Notes: a model not told the origin generated them from the sequence alone. Positions 51,660 to 64,000 are shown, numbered from the stretch's first letter. The stretch: DNA of 64,000 nucleotides from Mangifera indica (GCF_011075055.1 NC_058146.1:12077820-12141819); one strand, 5' to 3'. Numbers and translations are program-made.

Positions 51660-53010
51660 AAAATTAAAGTTTATAAAAATTTCAAAAAACAGATATAAAA
51701 TCAAAGAAAAAATGGAACTTAAAATTTAAAAATTACAACTATAAATATCCTAGAATGACAGAAACTAAAAAATTGATCTGATATTCGGAAATTACATATT
51801 GAAATACCTTAGAATTGAAAAAAATTGAAAAACTGAACTTAAATTTGAAAACAACACATCCAAAAACTTTAAAATGACAAATATAAAAAAACAAACTTAA
51901 ATTTTGAAAACTATACATTAAAATACACTATAATGGTAAAAACTGAAAAATCGATCTGAAATTTGAAAATTACATGTGGAAATACCCTAGAATTGGAAAA
52001 AAATAAAAAAACTGAATTAAAATTTGAAAACTGTACATTTAAAAACATTAAAATGACAAATATAAAAAAACGAACCTGAAATTCGAAAACTACATGTTGA
52101 AATACCCTAGAATAACAAAAACCAAAAAATTGATAAAAATTTCAAAAATTACATGCTAAAATATCCTAAAATGACAAAAATAAAAAATGAACCTGAATTT
52201 CTAAAACTAAATGATGAAATACTTTAGAATAACAAAAACCAAAAATTTGATTTGAAATTTGAAAATTACATGTCGATATACCCTAAAATGATTAAAAATT
52301 AAAAAACAAGCCCGAATTTCTGAAATACCCTATAATGACAAAAACTAAAAAATCGACCTGAATTTTGAAAATTATATGTCAAAATACTTTAGAATGAAAA
52401 AAGACAAAAAACTAAACTAAAATTTAAAAACTACACGTCCAAAAATTTTAAAATGACAAATATCGAAAAATGAATTTGAAATTCAAAAATTACACGTTCA
52501 AATGCCCTAGAATGACAAAAACTGAAAAATCGATCGAAAATTTGAAAATTATATGTTGAAATACCTTAAAATGATAAAAATCAAAAAGCAGACCTAAATT
52601 TTGAAAACTAAACGTTGAAATATTATAGAATGACAAAAACTGAAAAATCGATCTAAAATTCAAAAATTACATGTTGAAATATTTTATAATGACAAAAATA
52701 AAAAAACTGAACTAAAGTTTGAAAACTATACGTCGAAAAACCTTAAGATGACAAATATAAAAAAATAGACTTGAAATTCGAAAATTACATGTTGAAATAC
52801 CTTAGAATAACAAAAACCACAAAATTAATTGAAAATTCGAAAATTAAATGTCGGAAAACCCTAAAATGTCAAACATTAAAAAACAAACTTAGAAATCACA
52901 AAAATCCATAAATTAATCTAAAATTTGAGAGCTACATGATGAAGAACCTTAAAACAGGAAAAACAGACATGAAAATTTTAAAACTACACGTCAATAAACC
53001 TTAGAAGTGA
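51660..53010. repeat. Degenerate AT-rich tandem repeat, unit about 55-60 bp
   Basis: Recurring block: AATACCCTAGAATGACAAA, then AACTGAAAAATCGA, then AATTTGAAAATTACATGT. It recurs some 20-24 times with substitutions and small indels (ACCCTA / ACCTTA, AATCGA / AACTGA variants). No reading frame. It looks like an old minisatellite or the repeated part of an unrecognised element. Confidence 0.85.
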
Positions 53011-53576
53011 AAAAAGTATTTATTTGCCTCCTTATATATTTTATACTTTCCAACACGTCTTATAATTTTTTTGCCCCCTTACCAATTTTCCTATCTCCCA
53101 CAGGTCCTATAGTTTCAAAAAAATTAATTTTCCCCCACCTCTCGAATCCTTTCGAGTTCCCTAGAGCACCTCCCATGGTTATTGTTCAAAATACCCCCAC
53201 CCTCGGGGTTTCCCCTATTTTCCCGTGGGTCTTTATTGTTCAAAAATCACATTCCCCCCTCCCACGTGGAGTTGTTCCAACTCGGGGGAGATTTTATTCA
53301 CCATGAGGAATCTTGTGGTCCCTCAGGTGGATCTCCGATCAAACTAGTCTATTTTTTGGCAAAAAATTATCATTTCAACCTCCAATTTCAACAAAAATCG
53401 AATCTACACATCTTACAAAACAATAACCCTAAAAAAATTCAACTAAAACAAGCAAGAATCAACACATTTTATACATTGTTCAAAAGTGAAACCCTAAACA
53501 TTCAACGCTCAAAATCTTTATCAAATCAGAATAATTCTAACAATAAAATGATTCAAACAAGAGTAGAGATGATGTA
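53011..53576. other. Spacer with C-rich tracts, nothing recognised
   Basis: Contains open frames (53007-53306, 53182-53586) without similarity to anything I know and with low-complexity composition. No call. Confidence 0.4.
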
Positions 53577-53581
53577 CTACC

Positions 53582-55962
53582 TGTAACATCCGAATTCAGG
53601 TGTGTCAGTAAACTCCACTTCCAAAATTACCCCTAGAGTTGATTTTATAACTTGTTGTTTAAAGAAATTGTAAAAGAATTATAGAAAATCACTAAATGAG
53701 CAATAATTTTCAAAGGGGGTAAAATAGTCATTTTAGAAGGATTTAAGGGACAAAGTGGAAATTAAAATTGAATGGCACACTTGAAATTATATGGTAGTGC
53801 TAAGGGTTTTTGGTAATTAGCTAAGGATAAAATAGTCATTTATGGAAAAGGTTAAGGGCAAATTGGTCCAAAAGGTTTATAAAACCATCAATTATTCATC
53901 TTCTTCATCATTTAGCCGAGAACTCCATGAATTGAACTAAACTTTTCCCTTAAGCAAAATTCATCCAAAAACCTAGCTAAACCACCTAATTTCCAGAGCC
54001 TCCAGTTATAAAAAGTGTAGATCTGTCAATTCTGGTTAGTTCTAAGGTAAAAAAATTTAATTTTTAAGATATGTCAAATTTAGAGTTTTGATGGATGATT
54101 ATATTTTTGGTTGATTAAGGTTGCTAAGAAGAAGAAAGGAAGGTGAATAAGCTTAAATCACCTATTTGGCAAAGAAAATGTAAGAATTTCATACTTTACA
54201 TACTTGAAGTAAATTTGAGTTAGGTTATTTAAATAACCTTTACTTATATAAGTGTGTAAGGTATTAGAATTAAGGTGATTTATGCTTAAAAGGATAAAGA
54301 AATTCATTAGAATTCAAGATGTAATTTTTGGTCATAAGGGTATTTTAGACATTTCATATTCCTAAGGTTAGCTTTGTGGATTTTGGTGTGTTGAATATAT
54401 GAGAAATGATGAATTGATGAAAGAATTTGCATTAAGTAAATTTTTGCTTAATTATGTGCATGATATGCGAAATAGCCCTTATATTAAGTCTATATTATAT
54501 ATTTTAAAATTAATTTGATGCATGAGATATATATAAATGCATGAGAAAATAATATGATGCTTGATAAGGAGTGAAAAGAATAAGGGAAAATGATGTATGG
54601 GCATATTTCATATTATGATTATACATGTATACATAAGAAATCATAGCATATGCATGATTTCAGAAAAAAAATAAAGAAAGAGGAAAAACATTTTCTAAGT
54701 TATGCATGTTTTCAGAAAATGGAAAACAAGTATTTTTGGTTTTATAATGACTCATATGATACAAGAAAGCAAAAAGCATAATTGAAATCCTTACACGCAA
54801 GCTGTACTGTGTGGATAGCAAAGAAAAATATTAGTTGTACTGTGTGGACAGCAAAGAAAAAAAATAATAAAATATGCTTGTAAGAGAGAATTATACCTTT
54901 TATGGTGACTGCAAGTACTATCATATGTAGTCTAGACCGGTCAATAAAAAAAAAAAAGAATTAGTAAATATTTTATGAAAGTCAATTGCATTAGAATCAT
55001 ACATGCAAGCCTATGTGGTTGATAAAGTGTTGAGAAAGATGTACGATCAGAAAATAGAAATGTCATGACACTCATACATGCATAAATCATAACGAGTGAA
55101 TCATATCTGTATAGTAAGGAAATGAATAAATGAGTGAAAGAAAAGAATTATGATATGTGTTTAATGCGTGTTCTGTGTCAATTATTTTGTTGTAAATAGC
55201 GCAGACATGTTGAATATGAAAGAGATTAGTACTGGTATAAAATACTTTGAGTATTGAGTATGATTTTCTTCCTGAGTCGTGGTCGCTCACTCCGTTTAAT
55301 TTAATATTTTATAGGTAAAGAGTTAAAACAAAGGTTCCCGGGGAGCGCTAGTAAGACATGAGGCTGAGGGAGAAATGCACCATAATCTTGTTGATTTATA
55401 TGTTTTGATGTATATGTGAATATATGCATATATATATATATATATATAGATATTGGTGGATATGTATACATTTTGTTTCTTATATGTATATATGTAATTG
55501 TGTATAACTATATCTATATATGCATATAGGGAGAAAGGCACCATAATCTTGTTGATTTATATGTTTTGATGTATATGTGAATATATGCATATATATATAT
55601 ATACTTGATGTAAATATTAGTGGATATGTATACATATTTTGTTTCTTATATGTATATATGTGATTGTGTATAACTATATCTATATATGTGTATATATATA
55701 TATATATGGCTAGTTATGAAAATTGATTGTAAAGTTTCTGTGGGTGATAATTTTTATGATGGGTATTATTATGTACTTATTTTATTAATTGTGATTAAGT
55801 TGATAAAAAATCTAGTCGGTTGATAGGACTGGTTTATCTGAATTGCTAATTGGGAGTGTTATAGGGCGTAATTAAAAAGAGAAAATATTCCCCAGGCCCT
55901 TTGCAATAGGGGAACTCTTACCGTTTTTTCTGTAACACACCTATTGGTTAGGAGAGGTTACA
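53582..55962 (+). repeat. Solo LTR K1 (long gypsy-type LTR, 2.38 kb)
   Basis: TGTAACATCCGAATTC ... GGAGAGGTTACA, flanked by the 5-bp duplication CTACC (53577-53581 and 55963-55967). TG...CA ends plus a 5-bp duplication indicate an LTR; no internal region is attached. The strand is inferred from the TGTAACAYCC start, common in plant LTRs. It contains (TA)n tracts and a 161-bp tandem duplication (from 55367 and 55528) absent from K2. No coding capacity. Confidence 0.88.
55367..55700. repeat. 161-bp tandem duplication inside K1
   Basis: Two copies, each starting AGGGAGAAA and containing CACCATAATCTTGTTGAT and TA-rich tracts (at 55367 and 55528). K2 and K3 have the segment once. Confidence 0.85.
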
Positions 55963-55972
55963 CTACCCTTCT

Positions 55973-56330
55973 TGTAACCTCTCATAACCAATAGGTGTGT
56001 TATAGAAAAACGGCAAGAGTTCCCCTATTTTAGAGGGCTCGGAGAATATTTTCTTCTTTTTAATTATGTCCTGTAACACTCCCAATTAGCACTTCACATA
56101 AACCAGTTATACCGACCGATTGGATTTTCATCAACTTAATCACAATTAATAAAATAAGTACATAATAATAACTATCATAAAAATTATCACCCACAGAAAC
56201 TTTATAACCAATTTTTATAACTAGTCGTATATATATATATATATACATATATAGATATAGTTATACACAATCACATATATACATATAAGAAACAAAATAT
56301 GTATACATATCCACCAATATCTACATCAAG

Positions 56331-56362
<32 letters not shown>

Positions 56363-58313
56363 TATATTCACATATACATCAAAACATATAAATCAACAAA
56401 ATTATGGTGCGTTTCTCCCTTAGCGTCATGTCTCACTAGTGCTCTCCGGGAACCTTTGCTACAACTCTTTACATGTAAAATATTAAATTAAACAGAGTGA
56501 ACGACCACGGCTCAGTAAGAAAATCATACTCAATACTCAAAGTATTTCATACCAGTATTAATCTCTTCCATATTCAGCGTGTCTGAGTTATTTACAACAA
56601 AATAATTGACACAGAACACGCATTAAACACATATCATAATTCTTTTCTTTAACCCATTTATTCATTTCCTTACTATACATATATGATTCACTTGTTATGA
56701 TTTATGCATGTATGAGTGTCATGACTTTTCTATTTTCTGATCATACATCTTTCTCAACTATTTATCAGCCACATAGGCTTGCATGTATGATTCTAATGCA
56801 ATTGACTTTCATAAAATATTTACTAATTCTTTCTCTTTTTTTTTTCTTTATTAACCGGTCTAGACTACATATGACAGTACTTGCAGTCACCATAAAAGGT
56901 ACAATTCTCTCTTACATGCATATTTTTTTTCTTTACTGTCTACACAGTACATCTAATATTTTTCTTTGCTGTCCACACAGTACAGGTTGTTCACACAGTA
57001 CAACTGATATTTTTCTTTGCTATCCATACAGTACAACTCTCGTGTAAGGATTTTAAATATGTTTTCTGCTTTCCTGTATCATATGAATCATTATAAAACC
57101 AAAAATACTTGTTTTCCATTTTTTGAAAACATGAATAACTTAGAAAATGTTTTACCTCTTTCTTTAATTTTTTTCTGAAATCATGCATATGTTATGATTT
57201 CTCATGTATGCATGTATAACCATAATATGAAGTATACCCATTTATTGTTTTCTTTTATTTTTTTTTTCATTCCTTATCAAACATCATATTATTTTCTCAT
57301 GCATTTATATATATCTCATGCTTCAAATTAATTTCAAATATACAATATAGGCTTAATATAAGGGTTATTTCACATATCATGCACATAATTAAGTGAAAAT
57401 TAACCTACATCACATAAAATGACACTTTTGCCCCTTATGGATAAAATTACAGGCTTACCCTTAATGCAAATTCTTTCATCAATTCATCATTTCTCATATA
57501 TTCAACACACAAAATCTATTAAGCTAACCCTAGGAATATGAAATGTCTAAAATACCCTTATGGCCAAAAATTACATCATGAATTCTAATTAATTTCTTTA
57601 TCTTTTTAGGCATAAATCACCTTAATTCTAATACCTTACACACTTATACAAGTAAAGGTTATTTAAATAACCTAACTCAAATTTACTTCAAGTATGTATA
57701 GTATGAAATTCTTACATTTTCCTTGGTAATTAGGTGATTTAAGCTTATCCTCTTTCTTTTCTTCTTCCTAGCAACCTTAATCAACCAAAAATATAATCAT
57801 CCATCAAAACTCTAAATTTCACATCTCTTAAAAATTAAATTTCTTACCTTAGAATTGACCAAAATTGATAGATCTACACTTTTTATAATTGGAGACTCTG
57901 GAAATTAGGTAGTTTAGCTAGGTTTTTGGATGAATTTTGATTGAAGGAAAGCTTTAGTTCAAATAATGGAGGTTCTCGGCAAATGAAGAAGAAAATGAAT
58001 AGGTTATGGGTTTTATAAACCTTTTGGACCAATTTGCCCTTCACCATTTCCATAAATGACTATTTTATCCTTAGCCAATTACCAAAAACCCTTAGCACCA
58101 CCATATAATTTCAAGTATGCCATTCAATTTTCATTCCCACTTTGTCTCTTAATTCCTTCTAAAATGACCATTTTACCCCCTTTGAAAATTATTGCTCATT
58201 TAATAGTTTTCTATAATTCTTTTCTAATTTCTTTAAACAACAAGTTATAAAATCAACTCTAAGGGTAATTTTGGAAGTAGAGTTTACTGACATACCTGAA
58301 TTCGGGTGTTACG
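55973..58313 (-). repeat. Solo LTR K2, inverted copy of K1, 2.34 kb
   Basis: On the plus strand TGTAACCTCTCATAACC ... GAATTCGGGTGTTACG (last base of the canonical TTACA changed), flanked by its own 5-bp duplication CTTCT (55968-55972 and 58314-58318). Orientation opposite to K1. The distinct duplications show two separate insertions. Confidence 0.88.
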
Positions 58314-58318
58314 CTTCT

Positions 58319-59314
58319 TTATCATTTTTATTGTCAAAAAACACGAAAAATGCCAAAAAATTTGAAGAAGTCAAACAGTCGCTAAACCCACGGAAGACTC
58401 GAGATTTCCTTTAAATTTCAACACTGAATTCAAGGGAAAAATGGATAGGGATATAAAAGATTTTTGATTTATATATAAGGCCATTTTGGTTATTACAATT
58501 AAATAAGACATTTTTGCTTAATCTTTAACTTTTACGGTAATTTTGCTTAGGCCCCTATTGTTTAGGCTAATTTTTTAATTTCCCTTTTTATAATATATTA
58601 TTTAATTGTTATCCTAATTTTAACAAAGACCTTAGGGTTAATATGAAATCATAAAAGTCATGCTTTTCTTTAGAGAGGAGGCAAATTATGGGATAGGAGT
58701 ATATGGAAATAGTCATAGGATACCCTTTTCATTTTCTTTGTTCCAACTGTTAATGCTTATGATGTGGTATATTGATGAGCTAAAATACTTAAATTTGGTT
58801 CTAGGAAAGAAATAGGAAACGTTGTAGACTATTTACAGCTTCACTGTAGAGCTCTGTATTTATCCTTGTTCCTTTATGTTGTGGTTATTTATTCCGATAT
58901 TTCTCTACTCAAAGATTGCAACTTCATATGTTTCTTTTTTTTTTTGGCAGTATAATATATATTTCTCATGAATTTCTTTATGCAGGATGATCGCCGAACT
59001 CTTGGATGAAAGCTCCTTCGGCGACACTCCATGAGGAAAAGCCATGGGTAGCATTAATAATAAATCTGGGTAACAAGGCTACAATAGTCATTGGAAATTG
59101 CGTGTTCTAATTTTGCATAATGCATGTTTTCATCGTCCTGTAATATGCATCTTTGTTCATATAATGACTGCACTCAATATGACTGCCACAAACAATCATT
59201 ACAAATATTATTATTATTTTTTTGCTGAAAACAGAATTGAATAAAATTTTTTACAAGATATCATCTTGGCAGTGTTAATAAATTCTTCTTAATACAAAGT
59301 TATGGTTTTCATAA
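58319..59314. other. Low-copy-looking spacer, possible exon remnant
   Basis: No transposon signature recognised. At 58921-58985 a pyrimidine tract and TTTATGCAG resemble a 3' splice site, followed by a GC-richer open stretch 58986-59034 that reads MIAELLDESSFGDTP and a TGA. This could be the end of a gene or pseudogene; evidence is weak. Confidence 0.3.
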
Positions 59315-59319
59315 CCTTG

Positions 59320-60308
59320 TCATGCATATTCGACCACCTTTTCACTTTCGGCCTCTAAACCTACCCCAAGCCTACTTACCACACAAGAAGCTAAGGAGCA
59401 TGAATTTCCAACAATGCACCAACCTAAGGATGTTAACCTTCTTCATTTTTGGCCCAAAACTACTTTTGGATATAATCTTATTACATGCACCTAAGGTCCA
59501 AGTGAATAGTTTGCTCCAATTGATCTAAAAGTGCAACTTTTGAAGTCTACTATTGTCCCAAATGTCAAAGACTCCTTTTTGAAGTCCAAAAAACTCAAAG
59601 AATGCCTTTAGTTGGTTTTGAACTAGAAAAGAAGATGGTTGCCTTAGTTAGGAAATAAGTTTTCTACATTTAAGGAAAATGTGTACTATTTTGTCTTGTA
59701 TTTATTAATTTGGGTATGAGTTTAGTTTATGATGGATGGCTTGACATACATTAGGGACTTTGGTTGATTTTATATTAATTTTGTTGATCAAAGTGTACCA
59801 TTGCCATCCATGCTTTCTATATAGAGGAGTGAGCCTTCATTTGTAATTTTTGGTTGACATTTGAATGAAACTTGAATTAAAGCATTGAAGCTTTTTCCTC
59901 ATTTTCCTTTATCCAATCATCTTGGTGGAAGATTGGTGGTGGAAGACCCCAAGGTTGGTGGATCTCTTTCCTTTATACCTTGGTTTTCATTAGTGTGTTC
60001 TTTAGAATCCAAATTGCATGCATGTGAAAGGTTTTCAATCCTATGGCAGAGAGTTACAGCATAATTACCATTTCTACCACTGCATTCTACTTGTAATTTG
60101 ATTGTCTTATTCTACACCAATTGTGTATGTCCATAGCTTGAAAGAAAGTTCATTGTGTTGTGAATATGATGAAATAAATTCGGTGGGATTTGGAGTTGAT
60201 TTGTTTGGTTTAACTGCAAGAACAAAAAAACTGCACATATCACATGAACAGTGAAAACAGTTTTTGATTCTTTGGTTTCTTGTTGCATGTTTGGATGAAT
60301 ATGCACCA
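59320..60308 (+). repeat. Solo LTR J, CRM-like family, 989 bp
   Basis: TCATGCATATTCG ... GAATATGCACCA, flanked by the 5-bp duplication CCTTG (59315-59319 and 60309-60313). The first dinucleotide is TC instead of TG. Similar to LTR H in opposite orientation (shared CAACTTTTGAAGTC, AATTGATC segments). It carries a TATA box CTATATAGAG near 59817. Confidence 0.88.
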
Positions 60309-60409
60309 CCTTGTCTTGATTACATTATTCAAAGTTTGGTAAGGACTCCCTTGAAATTCAAAGTTGTGAATTTATTTATGTATTATGTCAAAGAAACTGC
60401 TTATTTTGT

Positions 60410-60747
60410 GTAACATCTCCTAGTCAATAGGTATATTACAAAAAAAGGGCAAGAGTTTCTCTATTTTAAAGGGTTCGGAGAATTTTTTATTATGCCCTGT
60501 AACACTCCTAATTAACAATTCAAACAAATTAATCCTATCAACCAACTGGATTTTTAGTAACTTAATCACAATTAACGGAATAAACAAATAATAGTAACCA
60601 TCATAAAAATTACCACCCATAGGAACTTTATAACCAATTTCAACAACTAACACACACACATATATATATGTGTGTGTGTGTGTGTATACATATATATATG
60701 TATATGTAGATATATATGTATATATCTACATATACATATATATAATG

Positions 60748-60784
<37 letters not shown>

Positions 60785-62879
60785 AGATATATATATATGT
60801 GTAGTTATTGTATTAATGTGCATATACCTTTATCTGGTGGATAGTATATACTTATGGGAATACATATATCTTTCTGATTATGATATATATATATACACAC
60901 ACACATATTCACCTATATACATTAAAGATATATATAAATATACATATATTCACATATACACCAAAAACATATAAATCAACAAAAATATGGTGCCCTCCTC
61001 TTACAACTTCATGTCTTGCTAGTGCTCCTCGGGAACCTCTGTTGCAACTCTTTACCTGTAAAATATTAGATTGTATGAGTAAGCGACCACGACTAAGTAA
61101 AAAAATCATACTAACTACTTAAAGTATTTCGTACTAATACTAATCTCTTTCATACTTAACGTGTCTCTAGGGTAGTTATATACAAGATAATTTACACGTA
61201 ACACGTATTAACCATTTATCATATCTCTCTTTTATCACTACGCAAATATGATTCACACATTATGATTTATGCATGTATGAGTGCCATGACTTTTTCATTT
61301 TCTGATCGTACATTTTTCTCAACTCTTTATCACCCACATAGGTTTGCATGCATGGTTCTAAAGCAAATGACTTTTATAAAACTTTTTTTTTTTTTTTGTG
61401 TTTATCAAATATTTTCATTGATTAGTCTAGACTATATATGACAGTACTCGCAGTCATTATACAAGGTATAATCCTCTCTTGCACGCACATTTCACTATTT
61501 TTCTTTGCTGTCTACACAGTACAACTGACATCTTTTTTTGTTATCCACAAATATAGCTGATATATCTTTTTTTGTTGTCCACACAATACTGCTAATAACT
61601 TTCTTTGTTGTCCACACAGTACAACTCGCGTATAAGAATTTTAAGCATACTTTCTACTTTCTTGTGTCATATGAGTCATTATAAAACCAAAAAACACTTG
61701 TTTTCCATTTTCTAAAAACATGCATAACTTAGAAAATGTTTTTCCTCTTTCTTTATTTTTTTGAAAACATGTATATGCTATGATTCCTCACGTATACATG
61801 TATAACCATATTAAGAAATATGTCCATTCATTGTTTTTCTTTATTCTTTTCAAGCCTTATCAAGCATCAGAGTATTTTCTCATGCATTTACATATATCTT
61901 ATGCATTCCATATGAATATACACATTTATTATAATGGTTTTTACACATATCATGCGCATAATTAAACAATATTAACCTACATCACATAAAATGACACTTT
62001 TGCCCTTATGGCCAAAAGTTACATGTCTACCCTTAGTGCAAATTCTTCCATCAATTCATCATTTCTCACATACTCAATACACAAAATCAACTAAGCTACC
62101 CTTAGGAATAAGAAATGTCTGAAATACCTTATGACCCAAAATTACATCATAAATCATAATAAATTTCTTTATTCTTTTAAGCATAAATCACCTTAATACT
62201 ATACCCTACACACTTATACAAATAAAGGTTATTTGAATAACCTAACTTAAATTACTTCAAATATGTAAAGTATGAAATTCTCACATTTTCTTTGCTAATT
62301 AGGTGATTTAAGCCTATTCTCCTTCTTTTCATCTCCCTAGCAACCTTAATCAACCAAAAACATAATCATCCATTAAAACTCTAAACTTGACATATTTTAA
62401 AAATTAAACTTTTTATCTTTGAACTTACCATAATAGATAGATCTACAAATTTTTATAACTGGAGACTCTGAAAATTAGCTAGTTTAGCTAGGTTTTAGTG
62501 AATTTTTGTTTAAAGAAAATTGTAGTGAAGTTTATGGAGGATTCTCGGTCAATGAAGAAGAAAATGAATAGTTTTGTTGTTTTATAACCATTTTGGACTA
62601 ATTTACCCTTAGCCTTCTCCAAAAATGACTATTTTATCCCTTTCCAATTACCAAAAACCCTTAGTACCATTATATAATTTCAAGTGTGCCATTCAATTTA
62701 CATTCCTACTTTATCTCTTAAATCCTTCTAAAATGATCATTTTACCCCCTTTGAAAATTATTGCTCATTTTGTAGTTTTAAAGAATTCTTTCACAATTTC
62801 TTTAAACAACTTATAAAATCAACTCTAGGGGTAATTTTGAAAGTAGAGTTTACTAGCATATCTAAATTTGGGTGTTACA
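60410..62879 (-). repeat. Solo LTR K3, third copy of the K family, 2.47 kb
   Basis: On the plus strand TGTAACATCTCCTAGTC ... AATTTGGGTGTTACA, flanked by the 5-bp duplication TTTTG (60405-60409 and 62880-62884). Same orientation as K2. Contains long TA/TG microsatellites (60650-60790); Ile-Tyr-rich frames there are artefacts. Confidence 0.88.
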
Positions 62880-62884
62880 TTTTG

Positions 62885-63258
62885 TGGTAATCTGTATTTG
62901 ATTAATGCAAATTAGTAATGGAGACCAAGGAAGCACAAAAACACTCCAAGGTGTGCATTTCAACGTTTTCAAATTGCCCTAAAATTGGTACAAAATATTT
63001 CAAGGCATGTTTTGGAAATTTTAGAAAGATTCAAAATGTGTTTACAGTGCCTGAAATCCGTTTCTTTGTATAAATCTATTGCATTTCCACTTCTGTAAAC
63101 ATTTCAAACCATGACTTTCATATTGGTTTTGTCTTCTCAATGTTCCGACACCTAAACCTACAATCTTCTCTAGTGAAACTCATCTCTCCTCTTTTGTTTT
63201 GTCCTTCTTCCCACTAGATGTTGCCTCCTTTCGACTATCTATTTCGTCCTTTCAATTG
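62885..63258. other. Spacer, nothing recognised
   Basis: No gene, repeat or element terminus that I can support. Confidence 0.4.
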
Positions 63259-63552
63259 TTAGTGTATACCCTAGAAACCATTCGTGTTGTCAATTTCAAG
63301 GTATTTCATCTTGTATATAATTTTTAAAATAATTTATTAATAAAGAAGTAGTTCTTTTGTTCATATGCATAAGTTGTTTCCTTTATTTTGTGATAATATA
63401 AAGTATGTGTATGAACTGTCCAGATGACTCAGTTAATACAAATTGAATCATCGAATTGGTCCCTGCAAACGTGATACAACTTGGACAATTATATCATATA
63501 GTAGGCATACTGAATATCTTCGTTAAATATCATGAGATGACATTAGTGTGAG
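63259..63552 (+). repeat. Possible start of a copia-type LTR
   Basis: TGTTAGTGTATACCCTAGA resembles the 5' end of plant copia LTRs, and the following AT-rich sequence is plausible. It is interrupted at 63553 by the hAT-like element and its other end is outside the window. Confidence 0.3.
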
Positions 63553-64000
63553 TAGGGATAGCAATGGGGAGGGGCGGGGAGGGAATGTCAATCCCCGTCC
63601 CCGCCCCGTCCCCGTTACGGGGATAAAAAAAAATCCCCGTCCCCTCCCCGCGAAGGAAAATCCCCTCCCCGTCCCCGCGGGGAAAAATCCCCTCCCTATC
63701 CCCGCCCCGTCCCCGAGGGAAAAAATCCCCTCTCCATCCCCGTTCCGTCCCCATGGGGAAAAATCCCCTCCCCATACCCGTAAATATAAATTTTAATTCC
63801 GTTATGTATTTCAATAAATAAAATAAATTATATTCTCCAAAAATATCACTTGTTACAAGAGCTACAAAATATTCATTGTTATTTTAGTTCAAATACAAAG
63901 TTTTCATAAAATCTAACAATATGCAATAATCAATCTCTTCATTAGTAGCTCTTCATGTATGTGATTTAGGGTAATTTTATAATAACATTAAATTTAATAC
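63553..64000. mobile_element. Second copy of the GC-rich hAT-like MITE (partial)
   Basis: Begins TAGGGATAGCAATGGGG and repeats the CCCC/GGGG subterminal array (one more unit than the copy at 26146), then the same AT-rich core (TAAATATAAATTTTAATTC) to the window end. The left flank AGTGTGAG would be the 8-bp duplication; the right end is outside. Confidence 0.85.

Noticed and set aside
51660..53010. CRISPR-like array
   Set aside because: Units are degenerate throughout with no conserved-repeat / unique-spacer alternation, and the DNA is a plant genome.
53582..58313. A single giant foldback / Mutator-like transposon with 2.3-kb inverted repeats
   Set aside because: Each arm has its own 5-bp duplication (CTACC and CTTCT), and a third copy occurs alone at 60410-62879 with TTTTG; this fits separate LTRs.
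60672..60974. Tyr/Ile/Cys-rich 100-residue frame
   Set aside because: Microsatellite translation inside solo LTR K3.

Overview
The window is plant nuclear DNA, most likely from a eudicot (AT-rich, plant CRM-type and L1-type retrotransposons, initiator-tRNA-Met primer sites). I find no convincing host gene, rRNA or tRNA. Almost everything between 1 and 51,000 is transposable elements inserted into one another, and 53,500-63,000 is mainly solo LTRs. This resembles pericentromeric or other silent heterochromatin; the best-preserved Ty3/gypsy elements have the hallmarks of the CRM (centromeric) clade.

Layout. 1-2004: a minus-strand Ty3/gypsy element with one LTR (1040-1763) flanked by internal sequence on both sides. 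2005-2999: broken plus-strand gypsy protease/RT fragment. 3000-22542: an LTR ('B') split by an almost complete minus-strand CRM-like element ('A', 3389-21933). Each LTR of A carries a full-length L1-like LINE in opposite orientation (LINE 1, 3831-9742 +; LINE 2, 15517-21410 -). LINE 2 looks coding-intact. 22543-27601: remains of two more minus-strand CRM-like elements (C and G), with a GC-rich non-autonomous hAT-like element inside the LTR of G. 27602-34956: a plus-strand CRM-like element ('F') with both LTRs and a 5-bp target duplication, broken by point lesions and two LINE insertions, one of them only 19 bp long. 34967-48915: an old minus-strand LINE ('LINE 5') split by LINE 3 (+) and LINE 4 (-); LINE 4 is itself split by a 3.2-kb hAT transposon with a decayed transposase. 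48960-51005: decayed chromodomain-type gypsy pol. 51660-53010: degenerate AT-rich tandem repeat. 53582-58313: two solo LTRs of one family, back to back in opposite orientation, forming a palindrome of about 4.7 kb. 59320-60308: solo CRM-like LTR. 60410-62879: a third LTR of the palindrome family. 63553-end: second copy of the GC-rich hAT-like element.

How the parts work together. LTR elements supply promoters (TATA boxes in the LTRs), a Gag shell and a Pol polyprotein. LINEs encode a nucleic-acid-binding ORF1 protein and an endonuclease/RT ORF2 protein that start in a 4-nt ATGA overlap. All LINE copies with a readable 3' end share two hairpins whose stems covary between subfamilies, a likely recognition structure for their reverse transcriptase. 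Target-site duplications let most of the insertion order be read: LINE 5, then G, then C, then B, then A, then LINE 1 and LINE 2.
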